A DNA stretch of 64,000 bases from Mesorhizobium ciceri biovar biserrulae WSM1271 (lineage in GTDB: Bacteria; Pseudomonadota; Alphaproteobacteria; Rhizobiales; Rhizobiaceae), in NCBI RefSeq assembly GCF_000185905.1, contig NC_014923.1, positions 1,759,501-1,823,500 on the forward strand, read 5' to 3'. Of this stretch, positions 8,262-17,487 are shown in pieces. The notes below the pieces were generated by a model, which saw only the letters and a list, made by a program, of their open reading frames with translations, did not search any database and had not been told where the DNA came from. The position numbers were made by a program, and so were the translations under genes. The first letter of the stretch is position 1. Each line of letters starts with the position of its first letter.

Positions 8262-9689
8262 ATGGAAAAAGCCGAAATCGGCCTGATCGGCCTTGGCACG
8301 ATGGGCTCCAACCTGGCGCTCAACATCGCCGAGCACGGGCACCGCATCGCTGTCTTCAACCGCACCAGGGCGCGCACCGATGCCTTTGTCGAGAATGCCG
8401 GCGCGCTCAGGGACATGGTCGTGCCCTGCTACAGCCTTGAAGAGCTCGCCGCCGCGATCCGGCCGCCGCGCCCGATCATCATCATGGTGCTGGCCGGCAA
8501 GCCGGTCGACGAACAGATCGCGGCACTGCGTGGCGTGCTGTCGGCCAACGACATCGTCATCGATGCCGGCAACGCCAATTTCCGCGACACGATGCGGCGC
8601 TTCTCCGAGCTTTCCGGTTCGGGTCTCACCTTCATCGGCATGGGCGTGTCCGGCGGCGAGGAGGGGGCACGCCACGGGCCGTCGATCATGGTCGGCGGCA
8701 CGGAGGACTCATGGAAGCGCGTCGAGAAGGTGCTGACGGCGATCTCCGCCAAATTCAAGGACGAACCCTGCGCGGCATGGCTCGGCACCGACGGCGCCGG
8801 ACATTTCGTCAAGACCATCCACAACGGCATCGAATATGCCGACATGCAGATGATCGCGGAGATCTACGGCATCCTGCGCGACGGCCTGGGCATGGGTCCG
8901 AAAGAGATCGGCACGGTGTTTGCCGACTGGAACAAGGGCCGGCTCAACTCCTACCTGATCGAGATCACCGCCAAGGTGCTGGCGGCTGACGATCCGAAGA
9001 CCGGCAAGCCGGTGGTCGACATCATCCTCGACCGCGCCGGCCAGAAGGGCACCGGCAAATGGTCGGTCATCGAGGCGCAGCAGCTCGGCATCCCGGCCAC
9101 CGCGATTGAGGCGGCGGTGGCGGCGCGCGTTCTGTCGTCGATCAAGGACGAGCGACTGGCGGCGGAAAAGGCCTATGGCAACATCGGCGTGACGAAGATT
9201 TCCGGTGACAAGGACGCCTTGCTGAAAGATCTGGAACTGGCGCTGTTCGCCGGCAAGATCGCCGCCTACGCCCAAGGTTTTGCGGTGATGAGCGGCGCGT
9301 CGAATGAATTCAATTGGAACCTGCCGATGCCGACCATCGCCAGGATCTGGCGCGCCGGCTGCATCATCCGCTCGCAGATGCTCGACACCATGGCGGAAGC
9401 CTTCAGCAAGGGCGGCGCCTCGACCAACCTTCTGATGGCGCCGGCCTTCATCTCGCTGATGCAGGGAGCGCATCCGTCGCTGCGCCGCATCGTGGCGAGG
9501 GCTTCGGAGGCCGGCTCGCCGGTTCCGGCGCTGTCTTCCGCACTTGCCTATTTCGACAGCTATCGCCAAGGCCGCGGCACCTCGAACCTGATCCAGGCGC
9601 AACGCGACTTCTTCGGCGCGCACGGCTTCGAGCGTATCGACGACAAAGGCGCGTTCCATGGGCCGTGGGGAAGCGGTGCGGCTGGCTGA
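8262..9689 (+). CDS. gnd: 6-phosphogluconate dehydrogenase, decarboxylating
   Basis: A 475-residue enzyme oxidising 6-phosphogluconate to ribulose 5-phosphate and CO2 with NADP. The dinucleotide-binding GLIGLGTMGSNLALNI is at the N-terminus. The substrate motifs GMGVSGGEEGARHGPSIMVGG (in part) and GHFVKTIHNGIEYADMQ contain the catalytic Lys and the His-Asn-Gly. The C-terminal helical domain is complete. The ATG at 8262 follows AGGGAAGAA; upstream in-frame sequence has no homology. It is monocistronic and convergent with the LacI-family gene. Confidence 0.95.
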   Translation: MEKAEIGLIGLGTMGSNLALNIAEHGHRIAVFNRTRARTDAFVENAGALRDMVVPCYSLEELAAAIRPPRPIIIMVLAGKPVDEQIAALRGVLSANDIVIDAGNANFRDTMRRFSELSGSGLTFIGMGVSGGEEGARHGPSIMVGGTEDSWKRVEKVLTAISAKFKDEPCAAWLGTDGAGHFVKTIHNGIEYADMQMIAEIYGILRDGLGMGPKEIGTVFADWNKGRLNSYLIEITAKVLAADDPKTGKPVVDIILDRAGQKGTGKWSVIEAQQLGIPATAIEAAVAARVLSSIKDERLAAEKAYGNIGVTKISGDKDALLKDLELALFAGKIAAYAQGFAVMSGASNEFNWNLPMPTIARIWRAGCIIRSQMLDTMAEAFSKGGASTNLLMAPAFISLMQGAHPSLRRIVARASEAGSPVPALSSALAYFDSYRQGRGTSNLIQAQRDFFGAHGFERIDDKGAFHGPWGSGAAG

Positions 9690-9706
9690 CAAGCCGGCCC
9701 AAGAGC

Positions 9707-10762
9707 CTAAACGGAAACCGGCGGGCTGAACGCCTGAACCTCGCTGGTGGCGACCAGGCGCTGCAACGATCCGGGTGCGGCGCCGCCGATCCAGCCGAGC
9801 ACGGAGCGGGCGAGATCGGAGCCGGCCAGGCGGAAGTTCTCGTTGACGACGAGCAATTCCGGCCGGAACAGGTGCAACAGGTCCGACGACTGCTTGGACA
9901 CGACATCGACGTCGCGGCCAAGCTTGAGGCCGGCATCTTCGATGCCGGCGACGATAGCCAGTGTCGCGGCGGCAGCGCTGCTGACGAAGCCGTCCGGCCT
10001 GTTTTCGCGGCGCATCACCTGCGCGGTCCTGGTCCTGATCTGCTCGATCGTGTGATCGATGGAAACGGTGTTGAACGGAATTTCGCTGGCGCCGACCTCG
10101 CTCAGCGCATCGGCAAAGCCGTTCAGCGTGTGGCCATAATAGGTCAGCCCGGGTGGCGGCGACAGAAGCGCCAGCTTGCGCCTGCCCATGCTCGCCAGGC
10201 GGCGCACGGCTTCCATCGCGAATACATGGTTGTCGAAGTCATGGTAGGGGTGGACGAGGCCCATATCGGTGCGGCCATGCGTGGCAAAGGGCATGCCGTG
10301 CTCGAGCATGTAGCGGGCGCGTGGATCGTTCGGTTGGGTGCGCGAGATGATGACGCCATCGGCCGAGCCGGTCTCGACGAGATAGCGGATCGGCTCCATC
10401 GGATCCTGCGAGCGGGAATAAGGCGTGACGATCAGGTGATAGGGCGTTTCGGCGAGCACTTCCGAAACACCGTAGATGATGTCCGAGACGAAGCTCATGA
10501 TCTCGCGGTCGGTGTTGAGCACGAGGCTGATGACATTGGTCCTGCCGGTGCGCAGACGCACGCCGGCGCGGTTCGGCCGGTAGCCGATCTGCTTGGCGAC
10601 GAGTTGGACGCGGCGCCTGGTCTCGGCGCCGATTTCCGGGGCATCCTTCAAGGCGCGTGACACGGTGGTGACGCCGAGCCCGGTCATGAAGGCAAGCGTC
10701 TTCAACGTCGGCCGCCCTTGTGCCGAGTTCTCCCCGTTCTTGTCCGTACGCTGTCTGTCCAT
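9707..10762 (-). CDS. LacI-family transcriptional repressor
   Basis: A 351-residue regulator. The helix-turn-helix near residues 18-70 (TLKTLAFMTGLGVTTVSRAL, then hinge IGYRPNRAGVRLRTG) is followed by a periplasmic-binding-like effector domain (NVISLVLNTDREIMSF to the end). It is divergent from the sugar ABC operon at 11166. Two copies of one LacI-type operator lie in the 400-bp gap, one next to each promoter, so it most likely represses both itself and the operon until the sugar ligand binds. Confidence 0.92.
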   Translation of the reverse strand: MDRQRTDKNGENSAQGRPTLKTLAFMTGLGVTTVSRALKDAPEIGAETRRRVQLVAKQIGYRPNRAGVRLRTGRTNVISLVLNTDREIMSFVSDIIYGVSEVLAETPYHLIVTPYSRSQDPMEPIRYLVETGSADGVIISRTQPNDPRARYMLEHGMPFATHGRTDMGLVHPYHDFDNHVFAMEAVRRLASMGRRKLALLSPPPGLTYYGHTLNGFADALSEVGASEIPFNTVSIDHTIEQIRTRTAQVMRRENRPDGFVSSAAAATLAIVAGIEDAGLKLGRDVDVVSKQSSDLLHLFRPELLVVNENFRLAGSDLARSVLGWIGGAAPGSLQRLVATSEVQAFSPPVSV

Positions 10763-10851
10763 TCGTCCCGCCCGTCAGGCGCATAGCAGCCGCGGGCCAT
10801 GTCGGCAATCGCCGTCATAGCGATACGATATGCGTCCCAGCCCCGGCAAAG

Positions 10852-10875
10852 CGTCAATATACTGAAACGTTACAG
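10852..10875 (-). promoter_or_regulatory. LacI-family operator and -35 of the repressor gene
   Basis: CTGAAACGTTACAG (10862-10875) has the central AACGTT of LacI-family operators. It abuts a minus-strand TTGACG -35 element (10857-10852). It is the exact reverse complement of the site at 11134-11147. This implies autoregulation of the repressor. Confidence 0.75.
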
Positions 10876-11100
10876 GTTGCCAGTATCGAGATGTATGTCC
10901 TCGTCACGAGGTGGATGGCTCTTTTTGCGAAACGCATTGGGATTCCAGGAGAAATCGCCCTGCCGCCGCCTTTTGCCCGTATCAGGCGGCATTTCGGTGT
11001 TTGCGCCGCAGCAAACCATGCTGCAGTGCATGAGAAGCGCGATCATTCAGGCGAATTTGTTCGCGGCCCGAAAAAATATCAAGGGCGCTTCGTTGATGGG

Positions 11101-11147
11101 TTGCACAGCCCGCACAATTGCCGTATCGAAAATCTGTAACGTTTCAG
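11101..11147 (+). promoter_or_regulatory. Promoter and LacI-family operator of the sugar ABC operon
   Basis: TTGCAC (11101-11106), a 17-bp spacer and TATCGA (11124-11129) make a plausible promoter. CTGTAACGTTTCAG (11134-11147) overlaps the expected transcription start and extends to the nearly perfect palindrome AATCTGTAACGTTTCAGATT. The rest of the 10763-11100 gap holds no gene that I can support. Confidence 0.75.
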
Positions 11148-11165
11148 ATTCTGGGAGGAGCCGAA

Positions 11166-12404
11166 ATGCGATACAGATTTTTGACCGCTGCCCTGGCGGC
11201 GACGGCTGCACTGCAATTTGCCGGTCAGGCGGCCGCGACGGACCTGGAAGTCACCCATTGGTGGACTTCAGGCGGCGAGGCCGCGGCGGTTGCGGAACTT
11301 GCCAAGGCATTCGATGCGACCGGCAACCACTGGGTGGACGGCGCCATTGCCGGCTCCGGCGGCACGGCGCGGCCGATCATGATCAGCCGCATCACCGGTG
11401 GCGATCCGATGGGCGCCACGCAATTCAACCACGGCCGGCAGGCGGAAGAGCTGGTGCAGGCCGGCCTGATGCGCGACCTCACCGACGTCGCCACCAAGGG
11501 CAAGTGGACTGATGTCGTGCGGCCGAAGAGCCTGCTCGACGGCTGCACCATCGACGGCAAGATCTATTGCGTGCCCGTCAACATCCATTCCTGGCAGTGG
11601 CTGTGGCTGTCCAACGAAGCCTTCGCGAAGGCCGGCGTGCCGTTGCCGAAGGACTGGAATGAATTCGTGGCGGCAGCGCCGGCACTGGAGAAGGCCGGCA
11701 TCATCCCGCTCGCCGTCGGCGGGCAAGCCTGGCAATCCTCCGGTGCCTTCGACGTGCTGCTTGCGGCTGTGGGCGGCACGGACACGTTCCTCAAGGTCTA
11801 CAAGGACAAGGATGCCAAGTTCGCCGCCGGGCCCGAAGTCGCCAAGGTCTTCAAGGCCGCGGACGATGCCCGCAAGATGGCGAAGAACACCAATGTGCAG
11901 GACTGGAACCAGGCGACCAACCTGGTCATCACCGGCAAGGCCGGTGGCCAGATCATGGGCGACTGGGCACAGGGCGAGTTCCAGGTTGCCGGCAAGACCG
12001 CCGGCAAGGATTATACCTGCCTGCCGGGCCTTGGGCTGAACGAGGTCATAGCCACGGGCGGCGACGCCTTCTACTTCCCGCTGCTCAAGGATGCCGACAA
12101 GAGCAAGGCGCAGGAGGTGCTGGCCGAGACGCTGCTCGATCCCAAGACGCAGGTTGCCTTCAATCTGAAGAAGGGTTCCCTGCCGGTGCGCGGCGACGTC
12201 GATCTCAACGCGGCGAACGACTGCATGAAGAAAGGCCTCGCCATCCTCGCCAAGGGCGCCGTCATTCCATGGACGGACCAACTGCTTTCACAGGACACCC
12301 AGAAGCAGAAGGAAGACCTTTTCGCCGAATTCTTCGCCAAGCCGGAATTGACCGTCGAAGACGCACAGAAGCGCTTCGCCGACCTCATCGCTTCGGCGGA
12401 CTGA
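11166..12404 (+). CDS. Sugar ABC transporter substrate-binding protein (GltB-like)
   Basis: A 412-residue family 1 extracellular solute-binding protein with a signal peptide (residues 1-23, ending GQAAA). LEVTHWWTSGGEAAAVAELA, the GGDPMGATQFNHGRQAEELV segment and YCVPVNIHSWQWLWLSNEAF resemble the glucose/mannose-type binding proteins of COG1653. ATG 11166 is preceded by GGGAGGAG. It heads an operon of two permeases, an ATPase and three metabolic genes. Glucose or a related aldose is a family-based guess for the ligand. Confidence 0.88.
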   Translation: MRYRFLTAALAATAALQFAGQAAATDLEVTHWWTSGGEAAAVAELAKAFDATGNHWVDGAIAGSGGTARPIMISRITGGDPMGATQFNHGRQAEELVQAGLMRDLTDVATKGKWTDVVRPKSLLDGCTIDGKIYCVPVNIHSWQWLWLSNEAFAKAGVPLPKDWNEFVAAAPALEKAGIIPLAVGGQAWQSSGAFDVLLAAVGGTDTFLKVYKDKDAKFAAGPEVAKVFKAADDARKMAKNTNVQDWNQATNLVITGKAGGQIMGDWAQGEFQVAGKTAGKDYTCLPGLGLNEVIATGGDAFYFPLLKDADKSKAQEVLAETLLDPKTQVAFNLKKGSLPVRGDVDLNAANDCMKKGLAILAKGAVIPWTDQLLSQDTQKQKEDLFAEFFAKPELTVEDAQKRFADLIASAD

Positions 12405-12485
12405 CGCTGGCGGCAACCCACCTCGCTCCCGGCCTTGCGAATGCAGGGCCGGGAATGCACCGCCCTTACCCAGCCGGCTGACGAG

Positions 12486-13373
12486 ATGAGCAAGAGCGAA
12501 CGCCCCAACCTTCTGTTCCGCAACCTCAATGCGAAGGTCGCCTCGATCCCGATGATCCTCACCGCCATGGTGGTTTTCGTCGGCGGCACCGTTTGGACGG
12601 TGCTCTATTCCTTCACCAATTCGAAGCTCTTGCCGCGGCTGAATTTCGTCGGGCTCGACCAATACTACCGGTTGTGGGCGACGCCGCGCTGGCTGATCTC
12701 GATCGAAAACCTGCTGATCTACGGCGCGATCTCGCTGGTGTTCTCGCTGGTCATCGGCTTCCTGCTTGCAGCACTGCTCGATCAGAAGATCCGCTTCGAG
12801 GACACGTTGCGCACCATCTTCCTCTATCCTTTCGCGCTCTCCTTCATCGTCACCGGCCTGGTCTGGCAGTGGCTGCTCAATCCGGATTTCGGCATCCAGC
12901 ATGTGGTCCGTGACTTAGGCTGGACGAGCTTCAGCTTCGACCCGCTCTACAATTCCAGCATCGTCATCTACGGCATATCGATCGCGGCGCTGTGGCAAGG
13001 CACAGGGCTCATCATGTGCCTGATGCTGGCCGGCCTGCGCGGCATTGACGAGGACATCTGGAAGGCGGCGCGGGTGGATGGGATCCCGATGTGGAAGACC
13101 TATCTGTTCATCGTCATCCCGATGATGCGGCCGGTCTTCATCACCACGCTCGTCATCATCGCTGCCGGCATCGTCAAGGTCTATGACCTCGTCGTGGCCC
13201 AGACCAGCGGCGGCCCGGGCATCGCCTCCGAAGTGCCGGCCAAATACGTCTACGACTATATGTTCTTCGCCCAGAACCTCGGCCAGGGCTTTGCTGCCTC
13301 GACCATGATGCTGCTCTCGGTGGTGATCGTCATCGTGCCCTGGGCCTATCTCGAGTTCGGGCGGCGCAAATGA
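12486..13373 (+). CDS. Sugar ABC transporter permease (MalF-like)
   Basis: A 295-residue inner-membrane permease with six predicted helices. The ATPase-contacting EAA loop reads GLRGIDEDIWKAARVDGIPMWKTYLFIVIP (quoted here only as landmark residues EDIWKAARVDG). The ATG at 12486 is used since the upstream in-frame ATG at 12435 lacks homology. It ends in an ATGA-type overlap with the next permease, showing translational coupling. Confidence 0.9.
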   Translation: MSKSERPNLLFRNLNAKVASIPMILTAMVVFVGGTVWTVLYSFTNSKLLPRLNFVGLDQYYRLWATPRWLISIENLLIYGAISLVFSLVIGFLLAALLDQKIRFEDTLRTIFLYPFALSFIVTGLVWQWLLNPDFGIQHVVRDLGWTSFSFDPLYNSSIVIYGISIAALWQGTGLIMCLMLAGLRGIDEDIWKAARVDGIPMWKTYLFIVIPMMRPVFITTLVIIAAGIVKVYDLVVAQTSGGPGIASEVPAKYVYDYMFFAQNLGQGFAASTMMLLSVVIVIVPWAYLEFGRRK

Positions 13374-14308
13374 GCATGGCAGACATCACCGCTCAAGCGA
13401 GCACCGCCGCCGGCGCGCGCCAGGGCATCACCGATCCCTACGGCCCGAAGCCGCGCCGCGTGATTTCGCGCCGCAACGTCTTCCTATACGGCACATTGTT
13501 CGTCATGGCGGTCTACTACCTCTTGCCGCTCTACGTCATGGTCGTCACCTCGCTCAAGGGCATGCCGGAGATCCGGCTCGGCAACATCTTCTCACCGCCG
13601 CTCGAGATCACTTTCGAACCGTGGGTCAAGGCGTGGTCGACTGCCTGCACCGGCCTTAACTGCGACGGACTTTCGCGCGGCTTCTGGAATTCGGTGCGCA
13701 TCACCGTGCCGTCAGTGCTGCTGTCGATCGCCATCGCCTCGGTGAACGGTTATGCACTGGCCAATTGGCGCTTCAAGGGCGCCGATACGTTCTTCATCAT
13801 CCTGATCGTCGGCGCCTTCATTCCCTACCAGGTGATGATCTATCCGATCGTCATCATCCTGCGCGAGATCGGCCTCTATGGCAGCCTCAGCGGGCTGGTG
13901 ATCGTCCATTCCATTTTCGGCATGCCGATCCTGACGCTGCTGTTCCGCAATTATTTCTCCTCGATGCCGGAGGAGCTGTTCCGGGCGGCACGTGTCGACG
14001 GTGCCGGCTTCTGGGGCATCTTCCTGCGCATCATGCTGCCGATGTCGCTGCCGATCTTCGTCGTTGCCATCATCCTGCAGGTGACCGGCATCTGGAACGA
14101 CTTCCTGTTCGGCGTCGTCTACACCCGCCCCGACACCTATCCGATGACGGTGCAGCTCAACAACATCGTCAATTCGGTGCAAGGCGTGAAGGAGTACAAC
14201 GTCAATATGGCCGCAACCATCCTGACCGGGCTTGTGCCGCTCATCGTCTACTTCATCTCCGGCAAGCTTTTCGTACGCGGCATCGCCGCCGGCGCGGTGA
14301 AGGGGTGA
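13370..14308 (+). CDS. Sugar ABC transporter permease (MalG-like)
   Basis: A 312-residue permease of the MalG type with six helices and an EAA motif (EELFRAARVDGAGFWGIFLR). It starts inside the stop of the preceding permease and its own TGA overlaps the ATG of the ATPase gene. These couplings imply a stoichiometric transporter. An alternative start two codons downstream (13376) is possible. Confidence 0.9.
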   Translation: MSMADITAQASTAAGARQGITDPYGPKPRRVISRRNVFLYGTLFVMAVYYLLPLYVMVVTSLKGMPEIRLGNIFSPPLEITFEPWVKAWSTACTGLNCDGLSRGFWNSVRITVPSVLLSIAIASVNGYALANWRFKGADTFFIILIVGAFIPYQVMIYPIVIILREIGLYGSLSGLVIVHSIFGMPILTLLFRNYFSSMPEELFRAARVDGAGFWGIFLRIMLPMSLPIFVVAIILQVTGIWNDFLFGVVYTRPDTYPMTVQLNNIVNSVQGVKEYNVNMAATILTGLVPLIVYFISGKLFVRGIAAGAVKG

Positions 14309-15411
14309 TGGCGATGACGGCAGCCAACGATACCAGCGTTTCGATCCAGGACCTGTCGCTGAATTTCGGCGCGGTGACCGTCCTGGAGACGCTCAATCTG
14401 GATGTCGCCGATGGCGAGTTCATCGTGCTGCTCGGGCCGTCCGGCTGCGGCAAGTCGACCTTGCTCAATTGCATTGCCGGCCTGCTCGACGTTTCCGAAG
14501 GCCGCATCTTCATCAAGGGCAAGAACGTCACCTGGGAAGAGCCCAAGGACCGCGGCATCGGCATGGTGTTCCAGTCCTATGCGCTCTATCCGCAAATGAC
14601 GGTGGAGAAGAACCTGTCCTTCGGGCTGCGTGTCGCCGGCACGCCAAAAGAAGAGATCGCCAAGCGGATCGCGCGGGCGGCTGAAATCCTGCAGATCGAG
14701 CCGCTGCTGCAGCGTAAGCCGGCCGCACTTTCCGGCGGCCAGCGCCAGCGCGTCGCCATCGGACGGGCGCTGGTGCGCGATGTCGACGTGTTCCTGTTCG
14801 ACGAGCCGCTGTCCAATCTCGATGCCAAGCTGCGCGCCGAACTGCGCGTCGAGATCAAACTGCTGCATCGCAAGCTGCAGAACACCATGATCTACGTCAC
14901 CCACGACCAGATCGAGGCGATGACGCTGGCCGACCGCATCGCGGTGATGAAGGGCGGCGTCATCCAGCAGCTCGATGCGCCGCAGACCATCTACAACCGT
15001 CCGGTCAACCGTTTCGTCGCCGGCTTTCTCGGTTCGCCCGCAATGAACTTCGTCGATGGCCACCTGGAAGACGCCGACGGCGGCTGGCGGTTCGCGGCCG
15101 GGGATATCAAGATCCCGCTCGGCACTTACGACTTTGCCAAGCCTCCGGCTCCCGGCCCCGTCACATTCGGTATCAGGCCCGAGCATGTCAGCCTGAACAG
15201 CGGCACCGGCTGGCCGTTCTCGATGGCCGCCAATGTCGAGGTGGTCGAACCCATGGGCTCCGACACGCTGGTCTGGCTGAAGCTTGCCCAGCAGAATTTC
15301 AGCGTCCGAGTGACCTCGGAACGCACGCCCAAGAACGACGAGGCGGTGACGCTTGGATTCGATCCGATGCGCGCCTCGCTTTTCGACACCGCAACCGGCA
15401 CACGCATCTAG
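14308..15411 (+). CDS. Sugar ABC transporter ATP-binding protein (MalK/UgpC-like)
   Basis: A 367-residue importer ATPase. Walker A is GPSGCGKST, the signature is LSGGQRQR, Walker B is VFLFDEP, the D-loop SNLDAKLR and the switch His is in YVTHDQIEAM. A C-terminal TOBE-like regulatory domain follows (about residues 240-367). The ATG at 14308 overlaps the upstream TGA. It energises the transporter formed by the two preceding permeases. Confidence 0.92.
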   Translation: MAMTAANDTSVSIQDLSLNFGAVTVLETLNLDVADGEFIVLLGPSGCGKSTLLNCIAGLLDVSEGRIFIKGKNVTWEEPKDRGIGMVFQSYALYPQMTVEKNLSFGLRVAGTPKEEIAKRIARAAEILQIEPLLQRKPAALSGGQRQRVAIGRALVRDVDVFLFDEPLSNLDAKLRAELRVEIKLLHRKLQNTMIYVTHDQIEAMTLADRIAVMKGGVIQQLDAPQTIYNRPVNRFVAGFLGSPAMNFVDGHLEDADGGWRFAAGDIKIPLGTYDFAKPPAPGPVTFGIRPEHVSLNSGTGWPFSMAANVEVVEPMGSDTLVWLKLAQQNFSVRVTSERTPKNDEAVTLGFDPMRASLFDTATGTRI

Positions 15412-15464
15412 CTTCCGAGAACCAACCTTCCAACGACGATCCCCAAGCAAAACGGACAGAGACG

Positions 15465-16211
15465 ATGAATTGGTCATTCCAACTTTACAGCGCCCGCAAT
15501 TTCCAACCCTGGGACGGTGTGCTCGCCATGCTCGGCAAGCTCGGCTACGCCCAGGTCGAAGGTTTCGGCGGCGTCTATGATGATCCCAAGGCATTCCGTG
15601 CCGAGCTCGACAGGAACGGGCTTGCCATGCCGACTGGGCATTTCTCGATCGACGCGCTCGAGAACGATTTTGACGGCGTGCGCAAAACCGCCGACGCACT
15701 CGGTATCACGCTGCTCATCTGCCCTTTCCTGATGCCCGACCAGCGGCCATCCGACGTGGCCGGCTGGCGTGGTTTCGGCGAACGCCTGGCCAAGGTCGGT
15801 GATGCCGCGAAAAAGGCCGGCTACGGCTTTGCCTGGCACAATCATGATTTCGAGTTCAAGAAACTTGCCGACGGATCGGTGCCGCAGGACCACATCCTGT
15901 CATCCGCGCCCGATGTCAGCTGGGAGATGGACGTTGCCTGGGTGGTGCGCGGCGGCGATGATCCGCTGCCGTGGATCGAGAAACACGGCAAGCGCATCAG
16001 CGCCGTCCACGTCAAGGACATGGCCAAGCCCGGCGAGGGGCTGGATGAGGATGGCTGGTCGGATGTCGGCCATGGCACCATCGACTGGGCCGGCCTGATC
16101 AAGGTGTTGCGTGCCAGGAGTGCTGCCCAATACTACGTCATGGAACAGGACAACCCCAACGACATCGAGCGTTTCGCCCGCCGCTCCATCGCAGCCGCCA
16201 AAACCTATTAG
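15465..16211 (+). CDS. Sugar phosphate isomerase/epimerase family protein
   Basis: A 248-residue TIM-barrel protein of the xylose isomerase-like/AP endonuclease 2 superfamily (IolE/IolH type). Metal-ligand motifs are visible: FAWHNHDFEF (His), WEMDVAW (Asp), ISAVHVKDM (His) and VMEQD (Glu). It probably isomerises or epimerises a keto sugar derived from the transported substrate. It sits 53 bp after the ATPase gene and 11 bp before the Gfo/Idh/MocA gene, within the operon. Confidence 0.85.
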   Translation: MNWSFQLYSARNFQPWDGVLAMLGKLGYAQVEGFGGVYDDPKAFRAELDRNGLAMPTGHFSIDALENDFDGVRKTADALGITLLICPFLMPDQRPSDVAGWRGFGERLAKVGDAAKKAGYGFAWHNHDFEFKKLADGSVPQDHILSSAPDVSWEMDVAWVVRGGDDPLPWIEKHGKRISAVHVKDMAKPGEGLDEDGWSDVGHGTIDWAGLIKVLRARSAAQYYVMEQDNPNDIERFARRSIAAAKTY

Positions 16212-16222
16212 GAGCAATCAGC

Positions 16223-17365
16223 ATGGCAAAGAAACTTGGCATCGGCGTGATCGGCTGCGGCAACATCTCGAAGGCGTATTTTTCGCTGGCGCCGCTGTTC
16301 CGCGGCATCGAGATGCGTGCCTGCGCCGACATCAACATGGAGGCGGCCAAGGCGCGGGCGAAGGAGTTCAAGCTGCGCGCCGAAACCGTCGAAGACCTGC
16401 TCAAGGCCGACGACATCGACATCATCGTCAATCTGACCATCCCGGCGGTGCACTATGAGGTGTCAAAGCAGATCCTCGACGCCGGCAAGCACGTCTATTC
16501 GGAAAAGCCGTTCGTGCTGTCGGTCAAGGAAGGGCTCGACCTTAAGAAGCGGGCGGAGAAAAAGGGTCTGCGCATCGGCTCGGCGCCAGACACTTTCCTC
16601 GGCGGCGCGCACCAGCTGGTACGCAACCTGATCGACACCGGCAAGCTTGGCAAGGTCACGAGCGGTACCTGCCATGTCATGGGTCACGGCATGGAGCACT
16701 GGCACCCCAATCCGGATTTCTTTTTCCAGCCAGGCGCGGGGCCGGTGCTCGACATCGGACCATATTACATCACCAATCTGATCCAGCTGATCGGGCCGGT
16801 GAAGCAGGTCGCGGCCTTCGCCACGACGCCAGCCAAGGAGCGCACGATCAGTTCAAAGCCGCGCGCGGGTGAAAAGATACCGGTCAACACACCGACGACC
16901 ATCCATGGCCTGCTGGAGTTCGAGAACGGCGCCGTTATCACGCTCAACACCAGCTGGGACGTCTGGGCCCACGGCCACGCGCCGATGGAGCTTTATGGCG
17001 AGGCGGGTACGGTGTTTGTGCCGGACCCGAACTTCTTCGGTGGTGACGTTCGCTTCACCGTCGCGGCCAAACCGGTCAAGAAGCTGCCGAACTGGCCGCA
17101 TCCGTTCGGCGTGCCCAACGAGATGCATTCGCAAGGCATGATGGCCAACTACCGCACGTCAGGCCTTGCCGATATGGCGGTGGCGATCGCGGAAGGCCGG
17201 CCGCACCGCTGTTCGATGGAGCTGGCGCTGCACGCCGTCGACGTGATGACCGGCCTGCTGCGTTCCGGCGAAACCGGCAAGTTCGTCGCCATGCAGACCA
17301 CCTGCGAACGGCCGGCCGCACTTGGCGTCAAGGAAGCCAAGGCGCTTTTGGCGAAGAAGAAATAG
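16223..17365 (+). CDS. Gfo/Idh/MocA family sugar dehydrogenase
   Basis: A 380-residue NAD(P)-dependent oxidoreductase. The Rossmann motif is GVIGCGNISKAYF. The family EKPF motif (YSEKPFVLS) carries the catalytic Lys near residue 95, and the C-terminal alpha/beta domain includes GPVLDIGPYYITNL. It would oxidise or reduce a sugar or polyol from the ABC operon. AGGAGCAA precedes the ATG. The exact substrate is unknown. Confidence 0.88.
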   Translation: MAKKLGIGVIGCGNISKAYFSLAPLFRGIEMRACADINMEAAKARAKEFKLRAETVEDLLKADDIDIIVNLTIPAVHYEVSKQILDAGKHVYSEKPFVLSVKEGLDLKKRAEKKGLRIGSAPDTFLGGAHQLVRNLIDTGKLGKVTSGTCHVMGHGMEHWHPNPDFFFQPGAGPVLDIGPYYITNLIQLIGPVKQVAAFATTPAKERTISSKPRAGEKIPVNTPTTIHGLLEFENGAVITLNTSWDVWAHGHAPMELYGEAGTVFVPDPNFFGGDVRFTVAAKPVKKLPNWPHPFGVPNEMHSQGMMANYRTSGLADMAVAIAEGRPHRCSMELALHAVDVMTGLLRSGETGKFVAMQTTCERPAALGVKEAKALLAKKK

Positions 17366-17379
17366 GGCAGCACACCTCA

Positions 17380-17409
17380 ACCCTCTCCCCGTTTCGACGG
17401 AGAGAGGGT
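17380..17409. terminator. Strong hairpin with TTCG loop after the dehydrogenase gene
   Basis: ACCCTCTCCCCGT (17380-17392) pairs with ACGGAGAGAGGGT (17397-17409) with one mismatch around a TTCG loop, 14 bp past the stop. There is no T tract. This type of CCCTCTCCCCG palindrome is common between rhizobial genes. It may attenuate or stabilise operon mRNA before the aldo/keto reductase gene. Confidence 0.5.
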
Positions 17410-17487
17410 AAGGGTGGGGGGCAGAGCCAACTCGCCGCGTTGTGACGAATGCAGCCGACCGGCTCGTTTCCATTCGAGGATTTTCCG

